A stretch of 64,000 nucleotides of DNA from an uncultured Erysipelotrichaceae bacterium (GTDB taxonomy: Bacteria; Bacillota_I; Bacilli_A; Erysipelotrichales; Erysipelotrichaceae). The stretch's first letter is position 1, and each line of letters starts with the position of its first letter. The stretch is taken from the NCBI GenBank assembly GCA_902775735.1, contig CACYNH010000003.1, forward strand, positions 55,437-119,436, read 5' to 3'. The notes beneath the pieces were generated by a model that was not told where the DNA came from, did no database searches, and was given only the letters and a program-made list of their open reading frames with translations. The position numbers and the translations under genes are program-made. Shown here piece by piece: positions 30,985 through 41,444 of this stretch.

Positions 30985-32270
30985 CATTCCGCGATGCGAT
31001 TCGGTCTTTGAAGGAAGATAAGTCAAGAACGTTCTTCTACTGGATCACATATTTCCTGACATCGATGTTCATTTTCCTTTTCTTCAACATCATGATGAGT
31101 GACGAAAAAGGAATCGGCATCATCACCGACGGATCAGATTTCATCGCCACATTCATCGTTGTGGTCGTCGTTGTGATCTGCCTGATGTGCATCCAGTTCG
31201 CCAATAACTTCTATGTCCGCTCCAAAGGCAAGGACATCGCCGTCAGATTAGTCTGCGGCGCCACCTTCAACAAGGTCACCGCCTACCTGCTGGTGCAGAC
31301 ACTGATCATTATGGCTCTTTCGATTCCGCTCGGAATCCTGTGCGGAATTATCCTGATTCCGGCGCTCAACGCACTGATCAGCTCTGTACTGAACACAGAT
31401 CTGATCATCAGTACTCACTCCGAAGCCAACCTGCTTGTCGGCATCCTGATGGGAATGATCGTTGTCTGGGCCACCGCTCTCAACCTGAGCTTCACCTACA
31501 CAAACGCGGCCTTCTCCATGATGACCAACGACGGCAGCTACAGCACAAAAGAAGGCGGCACCTTCGGCGCGTTCCTGGCGAAGATTCCCCTGATCGTCAA
31601 ACAGATCATCTTCACCGCCCTCTTTATCGTCCCGCTTGTCTTTATGTTCAATAAAGACGTATCGAAGCTGACCCTTTCGATCATCGGCCTCTTCGGCGTT
31701 TACGGCGTGATCAATTTCATTGTCATCCCCTGGATCACCAATTCCATGGACAAGGTCAATCTATCAAAACCGAAGATCCTGGCCGGCAACGGTTTCCTGA
31801 GAAAGGACCTCGACATCAACAAATCCAGCATCATCTTGTTCATTGCCTGCGCTGTCGTGCAGATTTCCATCATTGCCGAAAGACAGGACAGAATCTTCGA
31901 CTCGATGCTGTTCACATTCTCCTATATCCTGATGAACTTCCTGCTTGCGCTCATGATCATGTTCAAATCCATGACCGAACAGACAGGCAGAAGAAGATAC
32001 TTCAAGGTCCTCAACCAGATCGGCTTTGAGGAAACAGACCTGAAGAAGATCACCCATAACGAGCTCTTCAAACTCTATGGCCTGACCGCGGGCATCTCCT
32101 TCCTGTATGTCGGAATCATGTTGCTGGCGATGAAGGTAACGGAAGGAATGAACACCCATGTGATGAATCTTCTGACTGTGACTTTGCTGCTGCCGCTGCT
32201 GATCTGCATGTTCATCAACATCTTCACCTATGGCAGAGCCGTTCTCAAGGATCTGACCAAACCGCTTTAA
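30981..32270 (+). CDS. FtsX-type ABC permease, short form
   Basis: 429 residues with about eight membrane helices: one N-terminal helix, a block of three (residues 60-170), and others in the C-terminal half. Similar in order to BceB/VraG permeases but without their ~200-residue extracellular sensor domain, which makes it shorter than the usual 620-670 residues. RSKGKDIAVRLVCGAT is the FtsX contact motif. It overlaps the ATPase gene by four bases. No two-component system is adjacent; a TetR regulator lies convergently downstream. Confidence 0.82.
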   Translation: MTFRDAIRSLKEDKSRTFFYWITYFLTSMFIFLFFNIMMSDEKGIGIITDGSDFIATFIVVVVVVICLMCIQFANNFYVRSKGKDIAVRLVCGATFNKVTAYLLVQTLIIMALSIPLGILCGIILIPALNALISSVLNTDLIISTHSEANLLVGILMGMIVVWATALNLSFTYTNAAFSMMTNDGSYSTKEGGTFGAFLAKIPLIVKQIIFTALFIVPLVFMFNKDVSKLTLSIIGLFGVYGVINFIVIPWITNSMDKVNLSKPKILAGNGFLRKDLDINKSSIILFIACAVVQISIIAERQDRIFDSMLFTFSYILMNFLLALMIMFKSMTEQTGRRRYFKVLNQIGFEETDLKKITHNELFKLYGLTAGISFLYVGIMLLAMKVTEGMNTHVMNLLTVTLLLPLLICMFINIFTYGRAVLKDLTKPL

Positions 32271-32271
32271 A

Positions 32272-32300
32272 AAAAACAAGGGCTGCCGCGGCAGCCCTTT
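32272..32300. terminator. Bidirectional terminator
   Basis: AAGGGCTGCC/GGCAGCCCTT with a 2-nt loop, flanked by A and T runs; shared by the permease and the convergent TetR-family gene. Confidence 0.85.
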
Positions 32301-32323
32301 GTCATGTGACAGATAATAATCCG

Positions 32324-32869
32324 TTAAACTTCAGCATCGGCATGATTGAAGAGACGCCAGATCATCAGCGCCACATTATGGGCGCTTTCTTTTTTGCCGT
32401 CTTCCTCCCACTTCAGAAACGAGTTCAGCAGTCCGCCGGCATAGGCATACAGCTCAAACATGTGCAGTTTCTTCTGGGGAAGAATGTTTTTCATCATGTA
32501 CTCATTGACCGCGTCGATGAGTATGGTATAAAGACCGCTCCTGTTCAGGATCAGGAAGTACCTGGCATATCTGTCGAAGTAATTGAGTGAAAATTCAATA
32601 TGTTCCAGACGCATGAAAACGCCCGGGTCATTGATTTCCCCTCCCTCGATCATATAGCCGTTGACGACAATATTCAGATAATCGCAAAGCGCGTCATAAA
32701 GATTTTCATAGTAGCGGTAAAAAGACATCCGGGACACTTTCGCTGTGCGTATGACGTCCATGACCTTGATCCGCGCGAATTCTTTTTTCTCAAGTTCATC
32801 GAGGATTGCATTGCCGATGGCCATTCTCGTCGGCACTGTCCGGCTGTTTGGTTCTGTCTTGATTTTCAT
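32324..32869 (-). CDS. TetR family regulator
   Basis: 181 residues. The N-terminal HTH (AIGNAILDELEKKEFARIKVMDVIRTAKVSRMSFYRYYENLYDAL region) ends with the classic FYRYYENLYDAL; the C-terminal ligand domain is of the AcrR-like TetR_C_33 kind. A palindrome AAGTGTTACACTT sits 29 bp upstream of the start. It is convergent with the ABC exporter and divergent from degV, either of which could be its target. Confidence 0.85.
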   Translation of the reverse strand: MKIKTEPNSRTVPTRMAIGNAILDELEKKEFARIKVMDVIRTAKVSRMSFYRYYENLYDALCDYLNIVVNGYMIEGGEINDPGVFMRLEHIEFSLNYFDRYARYFLILNRSGLYTILIDAVNEYMMKNILPQKKLHMFELYAYAGGLLNSFLKWEEDGKKESAHNVALMIWRLFNHADAEV

Positions 32870-32871
32870 AC

Positions 32872-32910
32872 TGTTACACTTTCACCTGTTCTGTCACAAG
32901 TGTTACACTT
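32872..32910. promoter_or_regulatory. Candidate TetR operator
   Basis: AAGTGTTACACTT (32898-32910) is a 13-bp palindrome with one central base; a second TGTTACACTTTCAC (32872-32885) lies beside it. Both are just upstream of the TetR gene and 75-110 bp from degV. Confidence 0.55.
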
Positions 32911-32983
32911 TTACCATTTTTGTAAATCTTAACAGAACAGGAAAACTCCTACAATTCCCTCAATTGAACTGGAGGTACTCACG

Positions 32984-33811
32984 ATGAGAATCATAGCGGA
33001 TTCATCATGTGATCTGTATACACTGGACGTTCCCGACTTTAAAACTGTTCCCCTGACGGTCTATACCGACGAGAGAAGCTTCATTGACGGCACTTCCCTG
33101 AATATCAAAGACATGCTGGATTATCTGGCTTCCTGTAAAGGCCGCTCCTACACATCCTGCCCTTCTGTCGACGCCTGGCTGCAGGCGTTTGAAGGGGCGG
33201 ATGAAATCTTCGTTTCAACAGTCACAAGCGCCTTATCCGGCTCTTACAACAGCGCCATGACCGCAGCACAGATTTACAAAGAAGAACATCCCGAAGTCAG
33301 AATCTCAGTTATTGATTCCCTTTCCACGGGGGCTGAGGAGGCATTATTGCTGTATAAGCTCAGAGAACTGATCAAAAGCGGTGATCCGTTTGAAGAAATT
33401 GATCAGAAGATCCGTGCATATCTGAAGAAATCACGTCTTTTCTTCTCCTTCTTTTCCCTGCATAACCTGGCTCAGAACGGCCGTGTCTCCAAAGCTGCCG
33501 CTGCCGCCTTATGTGTGCTGAATATTTCAGTTACAGGAACAGCGTCGGAAGAAGGAAAGATCAGTGTGACCGGTAAAGCAAGAGGCGAAAAAAAATCCAT
33601 CCGCACACTGGTGCAGGACATGAAAAATGCAGGCTATAACGGCGGACGGGCAGTGATCACACACGTTGAAAATGAACCAATGGCAGAAGCCCTGAAGCAG
33701 AGCGTCTTAAAGGATTTTCCCCAGGCAGAAATACAGATCCTGCCGGCAAGAGGGCTCTGCAGCTACTACATGGAGCGCAGAGGTATTGTCATCAGCTGTG
33801 AAACAGAATAA
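32984..33811 (+). CDS. DegV family fatty-acid-binding protein
   Basis: 275 residues. The start MRIIADSSCDLYTLDVPDFKTVPLTV and the FVSTVTSALSGSYNSAMTAA and VIDSLSTGAEEALLLYKL blocks are typical DegV. Members (FakB) hold a fatty acid for phosphorylation by FakA to acyl phosphate, feeding phospholipid synthesis. Length is normal. It lies divergently from TetR and has a short downstream hairpin GCGTC/GACGC at 33818-33832. Confidence 0.88.
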   Translation: MRIIADSSCDLYTLDVPDFKTVPLTVYTDERSFIDGTSLNIKDMLDYLASCKGRSYTSCPSVDAWLQAFEGADEIFVSTVTSALSGSYNSAMTAAQIYKEEHPEVRISVIDSLSTGAEEALLLYKLRELIKSGDPFEEIDQKIRAYLKKSRLFFSFFSLHNLAQNGRVSKAAAAALCVLNISVTGTASEEGKISVTGKARGEKKSIRTLVQDMKNAGYNGGRAVITHVENEPMAEALKQSVLKDFPQAEIQILPARGLCSYYMERRGIVISCETE

Positions 33812-33925
33812 CCGCAGGCGTCTCTTTGACGCTTTTTCTTTGCACTGGTCAGCCCGCATATTGGGACTTTCATCTCCATAAAAGTTAAAAATTGTAAAAG
33901 AAGTTAAAAATCACAAAAGCTGTAA

Positions 33926-33962
33926 AACGAAAACAGGAGAGGTTCCTGATGAGTCTCTCCTG
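33926..33962 (-). terminator. Terminator of the ROK gene at 33997
   Basis: CAGGAGAG/CTCTCCTG with a 13-nt loop and TTTTCGTTTT on the minus strand. Confidence 0.75.
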
Positions 33963-33996
33963 ATGCTGTTTGTGATGATCTGATTTCAGCCGGCTG

Positions 33997-34902
33997 TCAA
34001 TTCAGTTCAAAAAGATAATGGTACAGAGCACCGATCATGTTGGCGTCATTGCCGAATGTGCAGGCGACGATCTCCGGTTTGGAGGATGCCATTTTGCCGG
34101 CATATTCTTCATAGAGTTCATCCAGTTTCCGCTGCAGGGTTTCAATCAGGATGGGCTGCTTTGAAATGCCGCCGCCGATTGAATAGCGCTGCACATCGAG
34201 AATGAGCTGGATGGACATGATGCCGCAGATCACATTATCGCAGAAATCACTGAGCACTTCGAGCGCCTCTTCTTCGCCATTGTTGGCTGCCTCAAAGAAG
34301 ATTCTGCCGTTGACTGCACTCAGCTCAAGACCTTTTTTGACCGCATACATGCTGACAAGTGAATTGGTGCTGGCGCAGGACGCCCAGATTTTGTCTCGGT
34401 CATAGCGTCTGTCCCAGGCTGAGCTGATGCCTGAGAATTCACCGGCCGCGAAGGTTTCGCCCCTGACCAGTTTTCCGCCCATGATCACTGAGCCGCCGAT
34501 ACCGGTGCCAAGGGTAATGACAGAACCGCTGTTATACCCTTTCATGGAACCTTTCCAGAGTTCTGCCAGTGCTGCTGCCTTGGCGTCGTTTTCCACGCAG
34601 ACGGGAACCGGGATTCTTTCTTTGAGTTCCTCCGCAAGATTGTGGCCGCTGATGTAGCCGAGAGCGCCGCTTGTGAAGAAATAGCCGATGCTGGAATCAA
34701 TTCTGCCCGGTGCGCTCATGCACAGTGCTTTGACATCCTGGTCTTTGAATTTCTCATAGATTGCGACAAGAGTGTCTTCAAATTCTTCCAGGCTGTCTCT
34801 CGGGGTCGGAATTTCTCCTTTTTCAAGGAATTCGAGAGATTCGGTAATGACAGCATATTTGATGTTCGTGCCGCCGATGTCGATCGTCAGATACTTTTCC
34901 AT
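33997..34902 (-). CDS. ROK family sugar kinase, zinc-motif-less type
   Basis: 301 residues. ATP motifs IDIGGTNIK (7-15), TLGTGIGGSVIMGG and SIGGGIS are intact, with catalytic Asp in VENDAKAAALAE. The CxCGxxGC zinc site found in most ROK kinases is missing, as in beta-glucoside kinase BglK. There is no HTH, so it is an enzyme and not a repressor. The relation to the other ROK at 43881 is similar in architecture. Substrate unknown, possibly a disaccharide or a hexose. Confidence 0.87.
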   Translation of the reverse strand: MEKYLTIDIGGTNIKYAVITESLEFLEKGEIPTPRDSLEEFEDTLVAIYEKFKDQDVKALCMSAPGRIDSSIGYFFTSGALGYISGHNLAEELKERIPVPVCVENDAKAAALAELWKGSMKGYNSGSVITLGTGIGGSVIMGGKLVRGETFAAGEFSGISSAWDRRYDRDKIWASCASTNSLVSMYAVKKGLELSAVNGRIFFEAANNGEEEALEVLSDFCDNVICGIMSIQLILDVQRYSIGGGISKQPILIETLQRKLDELYEEYAGKMASSKPEIVACTFGNDANMIGALYHYLFELN

Positions 34903-34944
34903 GGTATAAATCCCCTTTCGAATGATGTATTGAAATTGTGTTTT

Positions 34945-36024
34945 CTACATTTTTGAAAGAACCGGGAGAACGTGATCAAGAACCTTCTGATATGCACATT
35001 CCTCCTCATTCAGATAACAGATATTCTGTCTGCGGCAGCCGCCATTGCACATGTTCATGTACCGGCATGTTCCGCACGGCTTCTTTGTGCATTCAGATTC
35101 ATTGATGAATGTTTTCGCGGTTTCTGTATTGAACAGAGATTCAAAAGAGTCTGTTTTCAGATTGCCCAGCCTGTATTCATCCAGACAGAAGAAATCGCAG
35201 GGATAGGTGTCGCCGTTTGACTCAATGACATACTGGACGGTGCACCTGCCCAGCATGCCGCACTGATATGGCATCTGACCATGCACCATCGCGTGCAGGT
35301 TTTCAAACAGACCGACGCTGATGAATGTTCCGTTTCTTGCATAACGAAGCCATTCGTCGAAGAAGTCAATATAGAAGGACGCGTATTTTTCCGGCGTCAG
35401 GGCAAACGGGTCTTCTTTGTCACAGAACCCCGGCAGGCAGGGAATCAGCTGAACATAATCAAATTTCTGATCACGGTAAAACTTCGCCAGTGCCTTCGGG
35501 TGTTCCGCCAGCTGTTTTGTCACGACTGTCAGGATATTGAACTCCACTTTGTATTTCCGCAGAAGCTTAACTGTCTTCATGATCCGGTCATAAACACTGC
35601 TGTTTTCAGCATCGAAGCGGAACTGATCCATGTTCAGCTTATAGCCATCAAGAGAAATGCCGATCAGGAAATGATTGTTGTGAAAGAACTTTGCCCATTC
35701 CTCATCAATGAGGGTTCCGTTTGTCTGCAGGGCATAGTTCACTCTGACATGGGGATATTTCTTCATTGTCTCTGTGAAATGAATGAAATACTTTAATCCT
35801 GCCACCGTCGGTTCGCCGCCCTGGAATGAGATATTGGCTGTTCCATGGCCGCCAAGCGCTTCGCTGATTCTGTCGATGACGGTATCGCATGTTTCCTCAT
35901 CCATGATTCCGTTCGACGCGGTTTCCCTGTTCTGACTGATGTCCGCGTAAAAACAGTATCTGCATCTCAGATTGCACAGGGAAGAAGCGGGCTTGATCAT
36001 AACGGAGATATTCTTAAGCGGCAT
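34945..36024 (-). CDS. Radical SAM / SPASM enzyme, anaerobic sulfatase-maturase type
   Basis: 359 residues from the ATG at 36024 (CAGGAGGAATAATC upstream). Radical SAM cluster CNLRCRYC (Cys17, Cys21, Cys24), SAM-binding FQGGEP, and C-terminal SPASM cysteines (YPCDFFCLDEYRLGN, CGTCRYMNMCNGGC) fit the anSME family. It turns a Cys or Ser of a sulfatase into formylglycine. No sulfatase gene is in the window, so its target is elsewhere or it belongs to a related peptide-modifying group. Confidence 0.88.
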   Translation of the reverse strand: MPLKNISVMIKPASSLCNLRCRYCFYADISQNRETASNGIMDEETCDTVIDRISEALGGHGTANISFQGGEPTVAGLKYFIHFTETMKKYPHVRVNYALQTNGTLIDEEWAKFFHNNHFLIGISLDGYKLNMDQFRFDAENSSVYDRIMKTVKLLRKYKVEFNILTVVTKQLAEHPKALAKFYRDQKFDYVQLIPCLPGFCDKEDPFALTPEKYASFYIDFFDEWLRYARNGTFISVGLFENLHAMVHGQMPYQCGMLGRCTVQYVIESNGDTYPCDFFCLDEYRLGNLKTDSFESLFNTETAKTFINESECTKKPCGTCRYMNMCNGGCRRQNICYLNEEECAYQKVLDHVLPVLSKM

Positions 36025-36121
36025 GATTATTCCTCCTGAGGGGACGGCTGTTACATCTATTTTAAACAATCCATGGCCGGAAATCAGCTGTAACGATGCC
36101 GTTTCATGCCGTATTGACGCC

Positions 36122-36143
36122 GTGCCAATTGTGACAATTTGGC
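36122..36143. promoter_or_regulatory. Imperfect inverted repeat in the divergent region
   Basis: GCCAATTGT..ACAATTTGGC between the radical SAM gene and the P-loop kinase. One arm has an extra A. It could be an operator for either side; weak evidence. Confidence 0.3.
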
Positions 36144-36218
36144 GCAAATGTGAAACGATCCACGTTTTGCCCGCATAAAACTGTTAAGATAAAGATGTAG
36201 TTATTTTCGGAGGATATA

Positions 36219-37130
36219 ATGCTTAAAGAAAAACTTGAAACAATCCTGAATGAACTGGACACATGGCAGTTCCCGGCTCCGGCTGAGAATATGCCCCACG
36301 GCGACATGCCCGGAGATATCGTCCTGATCTCCGACGCCTTGATTCCCCATGCCCAGACACTTTTCCGCCTGCTTGTAAAGATGATGAAAGAAAAAGGCGA
36401 TGAGAAGTATGTCATTTCCATTTTCGGCGGTTCCGGCTCCGGCAAAAGCGTCACCACATCCCTGCTCACTTATTACCTGAATGATGCAGGCATCAAGACC
36501 TACGCGATTTCCGGCGACAACTATCCCAGACGCATTCCTGAATACAATGACGCTGAGCGTCTTTCCATTTTCCGCTCCGAAGGCCTCAAGGGACTTCTCA
36601 AGGAAAACCTCTACAGCAAAGAAAACCAGGCAGTCCTGGATGACTTATGGAAGAAGGAAATTGATTCCGATCCCGCCCAGGCGGAACAGTATCCCTGGCT
36701 GGCTGCTTATCAGAAATACGGCAGAGAAGCTTTAAGAGGATACCTTGGCGAAGAGAAGGAACAGGACTACAACCAGATCAACTGGGTTCTTGATTCCTTC
36801 AAAAAAGGAAACGAAAAGATCTGGCTCAAGAGAATGGGCAGAACAGAAGACGCCAGATGGTATGACGAAATCGACTTCAGCGATACCGATGTGCTTCTTC
36901 TTGAATGGACCCATGCCGGAGCTGATCAGGTAAAGGGCGTTGACATTGCCATCTGCCTGCGCTCCACACCGGAAGAGACAAAGGCATACCGTCTGTTCAG
37001 AGCCAGAGACGGCAAGGCGGACTCCGCGTTTGTCACAATGGTTCTCGAAATTGAACAGGAAAAGCTCGACCGCAGAATGGAAAACGCGGACATTATCCTC
37101 TCCAAGGAAGGCGAAGTATTAAGGCCGTAA
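36219..37130 (+). CDS. P-loop kinase, uridine-kinase/phosphoribulokinase-like
   Basis: 303 residues; CGGAGGATATA upstream. ISIFGGSGSGKSVTTSLLTYYL holds Walker A (70-77), preceded by a ~60-residue helical extension. TYAISGDNYPRRIP and VLLLEWTHAGADQ fit the sugar/nucleoside kinase fold with Asp in strand 3, while the lid has RRMENADIILS at the end. It is followed one base later by a GH13_18-like phosphorylase, so the two act together. A role in phosphorylating the sugar-derived product, such as glycerate or a hexose, is an inference. Confidence 0.72.
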   Translation: MLKEKLETILNELDTWQFPAPAENMPHGDMPGDIVLISDALIPHAQTLFRLLVKMMKEKGDEKYVISIFGGSGSGKSVTTSLLTYYLNDAGIKTYAISGDNYPRRIPEYNDAERLSIFRSEGLKGLLKENLYSKENQAVLDDLWKKEIDSDPAQAEQYPWLAAYQKYGREALRGYLGEEKEQDYNQINWVLDSFKKGNEKIWLKRMGRTEDARWYDEIDFSDTDVLLLEWTHAGADQVKGVDIAICLRSTPEETKAYRLFRARDGKADSAFVTMVLEIEQEKLDRRMENADIILSKEGEVLRP

Positions 37131-37131
37131 T

Positions 37132-38790
37132 ATGACAGACAAGACAAAAACAGGAACCCTTCTGAACGCCTATTGCGACAGTATGGGCGGTCAGCTCTCG
37201 GACATCGTTTCCGTCCTGAAAAGAAAAGAGATGGAAGGTGCTTTTGAATCCTTCTATATCCTTCCTTCCGTCTTCAACTGCGATCTCGACCGCGGTTTTT
37301 CGCTGATTGACTATGAACTCAACGAATCCCTTGCCGCAAGAGAAGACATCGAAGATCTCAAAAACATGAATATCCGTCTGATGATGGATTTCGTTCTCAA
37401 CCATATCTCCGTTCTTTCCCCCCAGTTCCAGGACATCCTGAAAAAAGGCGATGAATCAAAATACCGTGATTTCTTCATTGACTGGAACAGATTCTGGGAA
37501 GGCTGCGGTGAAATGACAGAGGCAGGCTATATCCAGCCGGATGAGAAGTACATCAAAGACATGTTCTTCCGCAAAGCTGGCTTACCGATCCTGATGGTCC
37601 GCTTTCCGGACGGAAGAGAAGTGCCTTACTGGAACACCTTCTACCAGGAAGTCAATTATCCTGATCTCAACGCCTATGAGCTGGTCAGGGATCTTGGCAT
37701 GCAGTATTGCGTCGCGGAAGAAATCGCGAAGATTTTCAACGCCTCTGAAAAAGATCCGGCAAAGCTGGATCTCGGCAGATGGAACAAATATAAAGACGCG
37801 GTTGTGGATTACATCCAGAGCAGGCGGACATACCTTGGTCAGATGGACCTGAACATCAAGTCTGACCTGGTATGGGACTATTACCGTGAAACACTGGCAA
37901 AGCTGGCTTCCTACGGAACCTCCATTGTCCGTCTTGACGCCTTTGCCTACGCACCCAAGGAACCGGGAGAAAAGAACTTCCTCAATGATCCGGGCACCTG
38001 GGACCTGCTTGAAAAAGTCGCTGCGATCGCAAGAGAAAACGGCCTGACTGTCTTGCCGGAAATCCACGCTTCCTATGAAGAGAAGATCTACGAGACGCTG
38101 GCAGAAAAAGGCTACATGGTCTATGACTTCTTCCTGCCGGGACTGATCATTGACGCCTTTGAAAGAAAGAACGGCACCTATCTCAAGAAGTGGATTGACG
38201 AGATCGTCGAGAAGAAGATCCGCACCGTAAACATGCTGGGCTGCCATGACGGCATCCCCCTGCTCGACCTTAAGGGTCTTCTGCCTGAGGAAAGCATCCA
38301 GAATGTCATCGACGCCACAGTTAAGCGCGGCGGCTATGTCAAGGATCTCCATGGCGCCAAGAATGTTTATTACCAGGTCAACGCGACCTACTACAGCGCG
38401 CTTGGCGAAAGCGATCAGAGAATGTTAATGGCAAGAGCCCTGCAGCTCTTCATGCCGGGCAAACCGCAGATCTGGTATCTCGACCTGTTTGCCGGAAAGA
38501 ATGACTACGAAGCCATGAGAAGAGCCGGCGCCGGCGGACACAAGGAAATCAACCGCACCAACCTCACCATGGAACAGATTGAGGAAGGCCTCACAAAAGA
38601 CGTCGTTCTCAAGCAGCTGGCCATGTTAAAGATGAGGAACACCTGCCCGGTCTTCTCCGAAGACGCGGAAATCTCCTGCGATCTCAACGGTTCTGAAATG
38701 AGCATCGTCTGGAAGAACGAAGCCGGCAGAGCTGAACTGAAACTGGACTTTGAAAAAGAAACCAGCGAGATCCTCATTGACAAAAACTGA
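37132..38790 (+). CDS. GH13 subfamily 18-type glycoside phosphorylase
   Basis: 552 residues. GH13 barrel with nucleophile Asp269 (SIVRLDAFAYAPK), acid/base Glu310 (VLPEIHASYEE) and transition-state Asp373 (GCHDGIPLLDL). The order and the CHDGI motif fit the sucrose-phosphorylase-like GH13_18 group, which also contains sucrose-6-phosphate, glucosylglycerol and glucosylglycerate phosphorylases. The region about 190-235 before the nucleophile looks longer than in sucrose phosphorylase. Its coupling to a P-loop kinase, and a glycerate pathway 11 kb away, keep glucosylglycerate open as a substrate, but sucrose is equally possible. Confidence 0.78.
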   Translation: MTDKTKTGTLLNAYCDSMGGQLSDIVSVLKRKEMEGAFESFYILPSVFNCDLDRGFSLIDYELNESLAAREDIEDLKNMNIRLMMDFVLNHISVLSPQFQDILKKGDESKYRDFFIDWNRFWEGCGEMTEAGYIQPDEKYIKDMFFRKAGLPILMVRFPDGREVPYWNTFYQEVNYPDLNAYELVRDLGMQYCVAEEIAKIFNASEKDPAKLDLGRWNKYKDAVVDYIQSRRTYLGQMDLNIKSDLVWDYYRETLAKLASYGTSIVRLDAFAYAPKEPGEKNFLNDPGTWDLLEKVAAIARENGLTVLPEIHASYEEKIYETLAEKGYMVYDFFLPGLIIDAFERKNGTYLKKWIDEIVEKKIRTVNMLGCHDGIPLLDLKGLLPEESIQNVIDATVKRGGYVKDLHGAKNVYYQVNATYYSALGESDQRMLMARALQLFMPGKPQIWYLDLFAGKNDYEAMRRAGAGGHKEINRTNLTMEQIEEGLTKDVVLKQLAMLKMRNTCPVFSEDAEISCDLNGSEMSIVWKNEAGRAELKLDFEKETSEILIDKN

Positions 38791-38797
38791 TCTCGAA

Positions 38798-38835
38798 TGA
38801 AAACGGCGAAGCATTGCGCTCCGCCGTTTTCTTTT
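38798..38835. terminator. Bidirectional terminator
   Basis: AAAACGGCG/CGCCGTTTT with a loop of 13 nt and T-rich tails on both strands; separates the phosphorylase from the convergent GH1 gene. Confidence 0.8.
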
Positions 38836-38845
38836 GCTGTCGGGT

Positions 38846-40327
<1,482 letters not shown>

Positions 40328-40329
40328 TT

Positions 40330-40358
40330 AATGTACAGGATTGCGGAAGGTAAAACAA
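40330..40358 (-). promoter_or_regulatory. Promoter of the GH1 gene at 38846
   Basis: On the minus strand TTGTTT (40353-40358) and TACATT (40330-40335) with a 17-bp spacer. Confidence 0.55.
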
Positions 40359-40438
40359 GGCTGTACGGACTGACATTCACACAGAAAACATGACCGGCGG
40401 AAATGAAAGACCGCCTGCTGTCCAAGGCGGCCGCTGTT

Positions 40439-41284
40439 TCACTTTCTGACAGTCTCTTTGTCAATGAAACTCTTGTAGTTGTGGTTTTTTGTATAGGTGG
40501 AGGAATAGATCAGACTGTAGATCAGATTGAGTATATAGTCAAAACAGGTCTGGGAATAGAATGTGCCGATATTGTCCGCTGAGTTTTCTTTGTCCGGAAT
40601 GTGAAGCCAGAGATCCGCTCCCTTTGACAGCTTTGTTTCCCTGTTAGCGCTGAGCAGGATCACCGGGCATTTTCTGTCTTTCAGAATATCCAGACAGGCA
40701 TCAAACGAAGCGCCGCCGGCCCGGTAGGAGACAATCAGGGCAGCGTCTGCCGGGGAGGCGTTGTGGGACATGCCCACTTCTTCATAGGCTTCACTTGCGA
40801 GAATGCACAGTTTGTTGATCTTGAACATCTTGTTCATGAAGGATTTCGCCCTCAGCATTGAATCGCCATGGCCATAGACAAAAATCGTATGTGCTTTTTC
40901 CAGAAGAGCAGCCGCTTTTTCAAGATCAGCGTAATCCAGATCATCCACAAGATCGCGGATTGCCTGGTGCTGAAGTTTCATCATTGTATGGGCAATTTTC
41001 GATGTGCTCTGGCCGATGTAAAAAGGACGGTTGACGTCGAGCAGCTGATCATGGTAGACGGAAGATTCCAGATCCTTCAGCAGCTGAACTTTAAAACTGC
41101 GGAAACCGTCGTAACCAAGCTTGCGGCATAGGCGCATGATGGTATTGGGAGCCGTATAACAGGCGTCCGCCAGATCACGGACCGTCACATGAAGCAGATC
41201 ATCGCCATGGTTCAGGATATAATCAGCGATGGTTTTTTCGGTTTCAGTAAAACCTTCTTTTTTCTGAAGCTGTTCAATCAGCAT
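40439..41284 (-). CDS. RpiR family transcriptional regulator
   Basis: 281 residues; TTTTGAGGTTTGAACT upstream. HTH VRDLADACYTAPNTIMRLCRKLGY and a SIS domain (IFVYGHGDSMLRAKSFM, ALIVSYRAGGASFDACLDIL) are clear. The C-terminal ~60 residues extend beyond the SIS domain. Divergent from the EIIC gene and close to the GH1 gene, it should respond to the sugar phosphate of this PTS system. A hairpin CCGCCT/AGGCGG (40411-40435) after it may end transcription. Confidence 0.9.
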   Translation of the reverse strand: MLIEQLQKKEGFTETEKTIADYILNHGDDLLHVTVRDLADACYTAPNTIMRLCRKLGYDGFRSFKVQLLKDLESSVYHDQLLDVNRPFYIGQSTSKIAHTMMKLQHQAIRDLVDDLDYADLEKAAALLEKAHTIFVYGHGDSMLRAKSFMNKMFKINKLCILASEAYEEVGMSHNASPADAALIVSYRAGGASFDACLDILKDRKCPVILLSANRETKLSKGADLWLHIPDKENSADNIGTFYSQTCFDYILNLIYSLIYSSTYTKNHNYKSFIDKETVRK

Positions 41285-41360
41285 AGTTCAAACCTCAAAA
41301 CGGATCATCGTTAACAATATACACAGTCATCATAATTGAATTTTGTGAATGACGGTGAAC

Positions 41361-41429
41361 TTTGTTTACAAATGACACCGTTTTCTTTTTTTGTTTCAGC
41401 CGGAAAGCTATTCTGCAGGTGTAAACAAA
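41361..41429. promoter_or_regulatory. Pair of inverted 10-bp sites upstream of EIIC, candidate RpiR operators
   Basis: TTTGTTTACA (41361-41370, continuing to a near-palindrome TTTGTTTACAAA) is repeated in inverted form as TGTAAACAAA (41420-41429), flanking a TATTCT -10 (41409-41414). Symmetry across the promoter fits repression by the adjacent RpiR protein. Confidence 0.5.
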
Positions 41430-41444
41430 AAAGGAGAAAAACAC

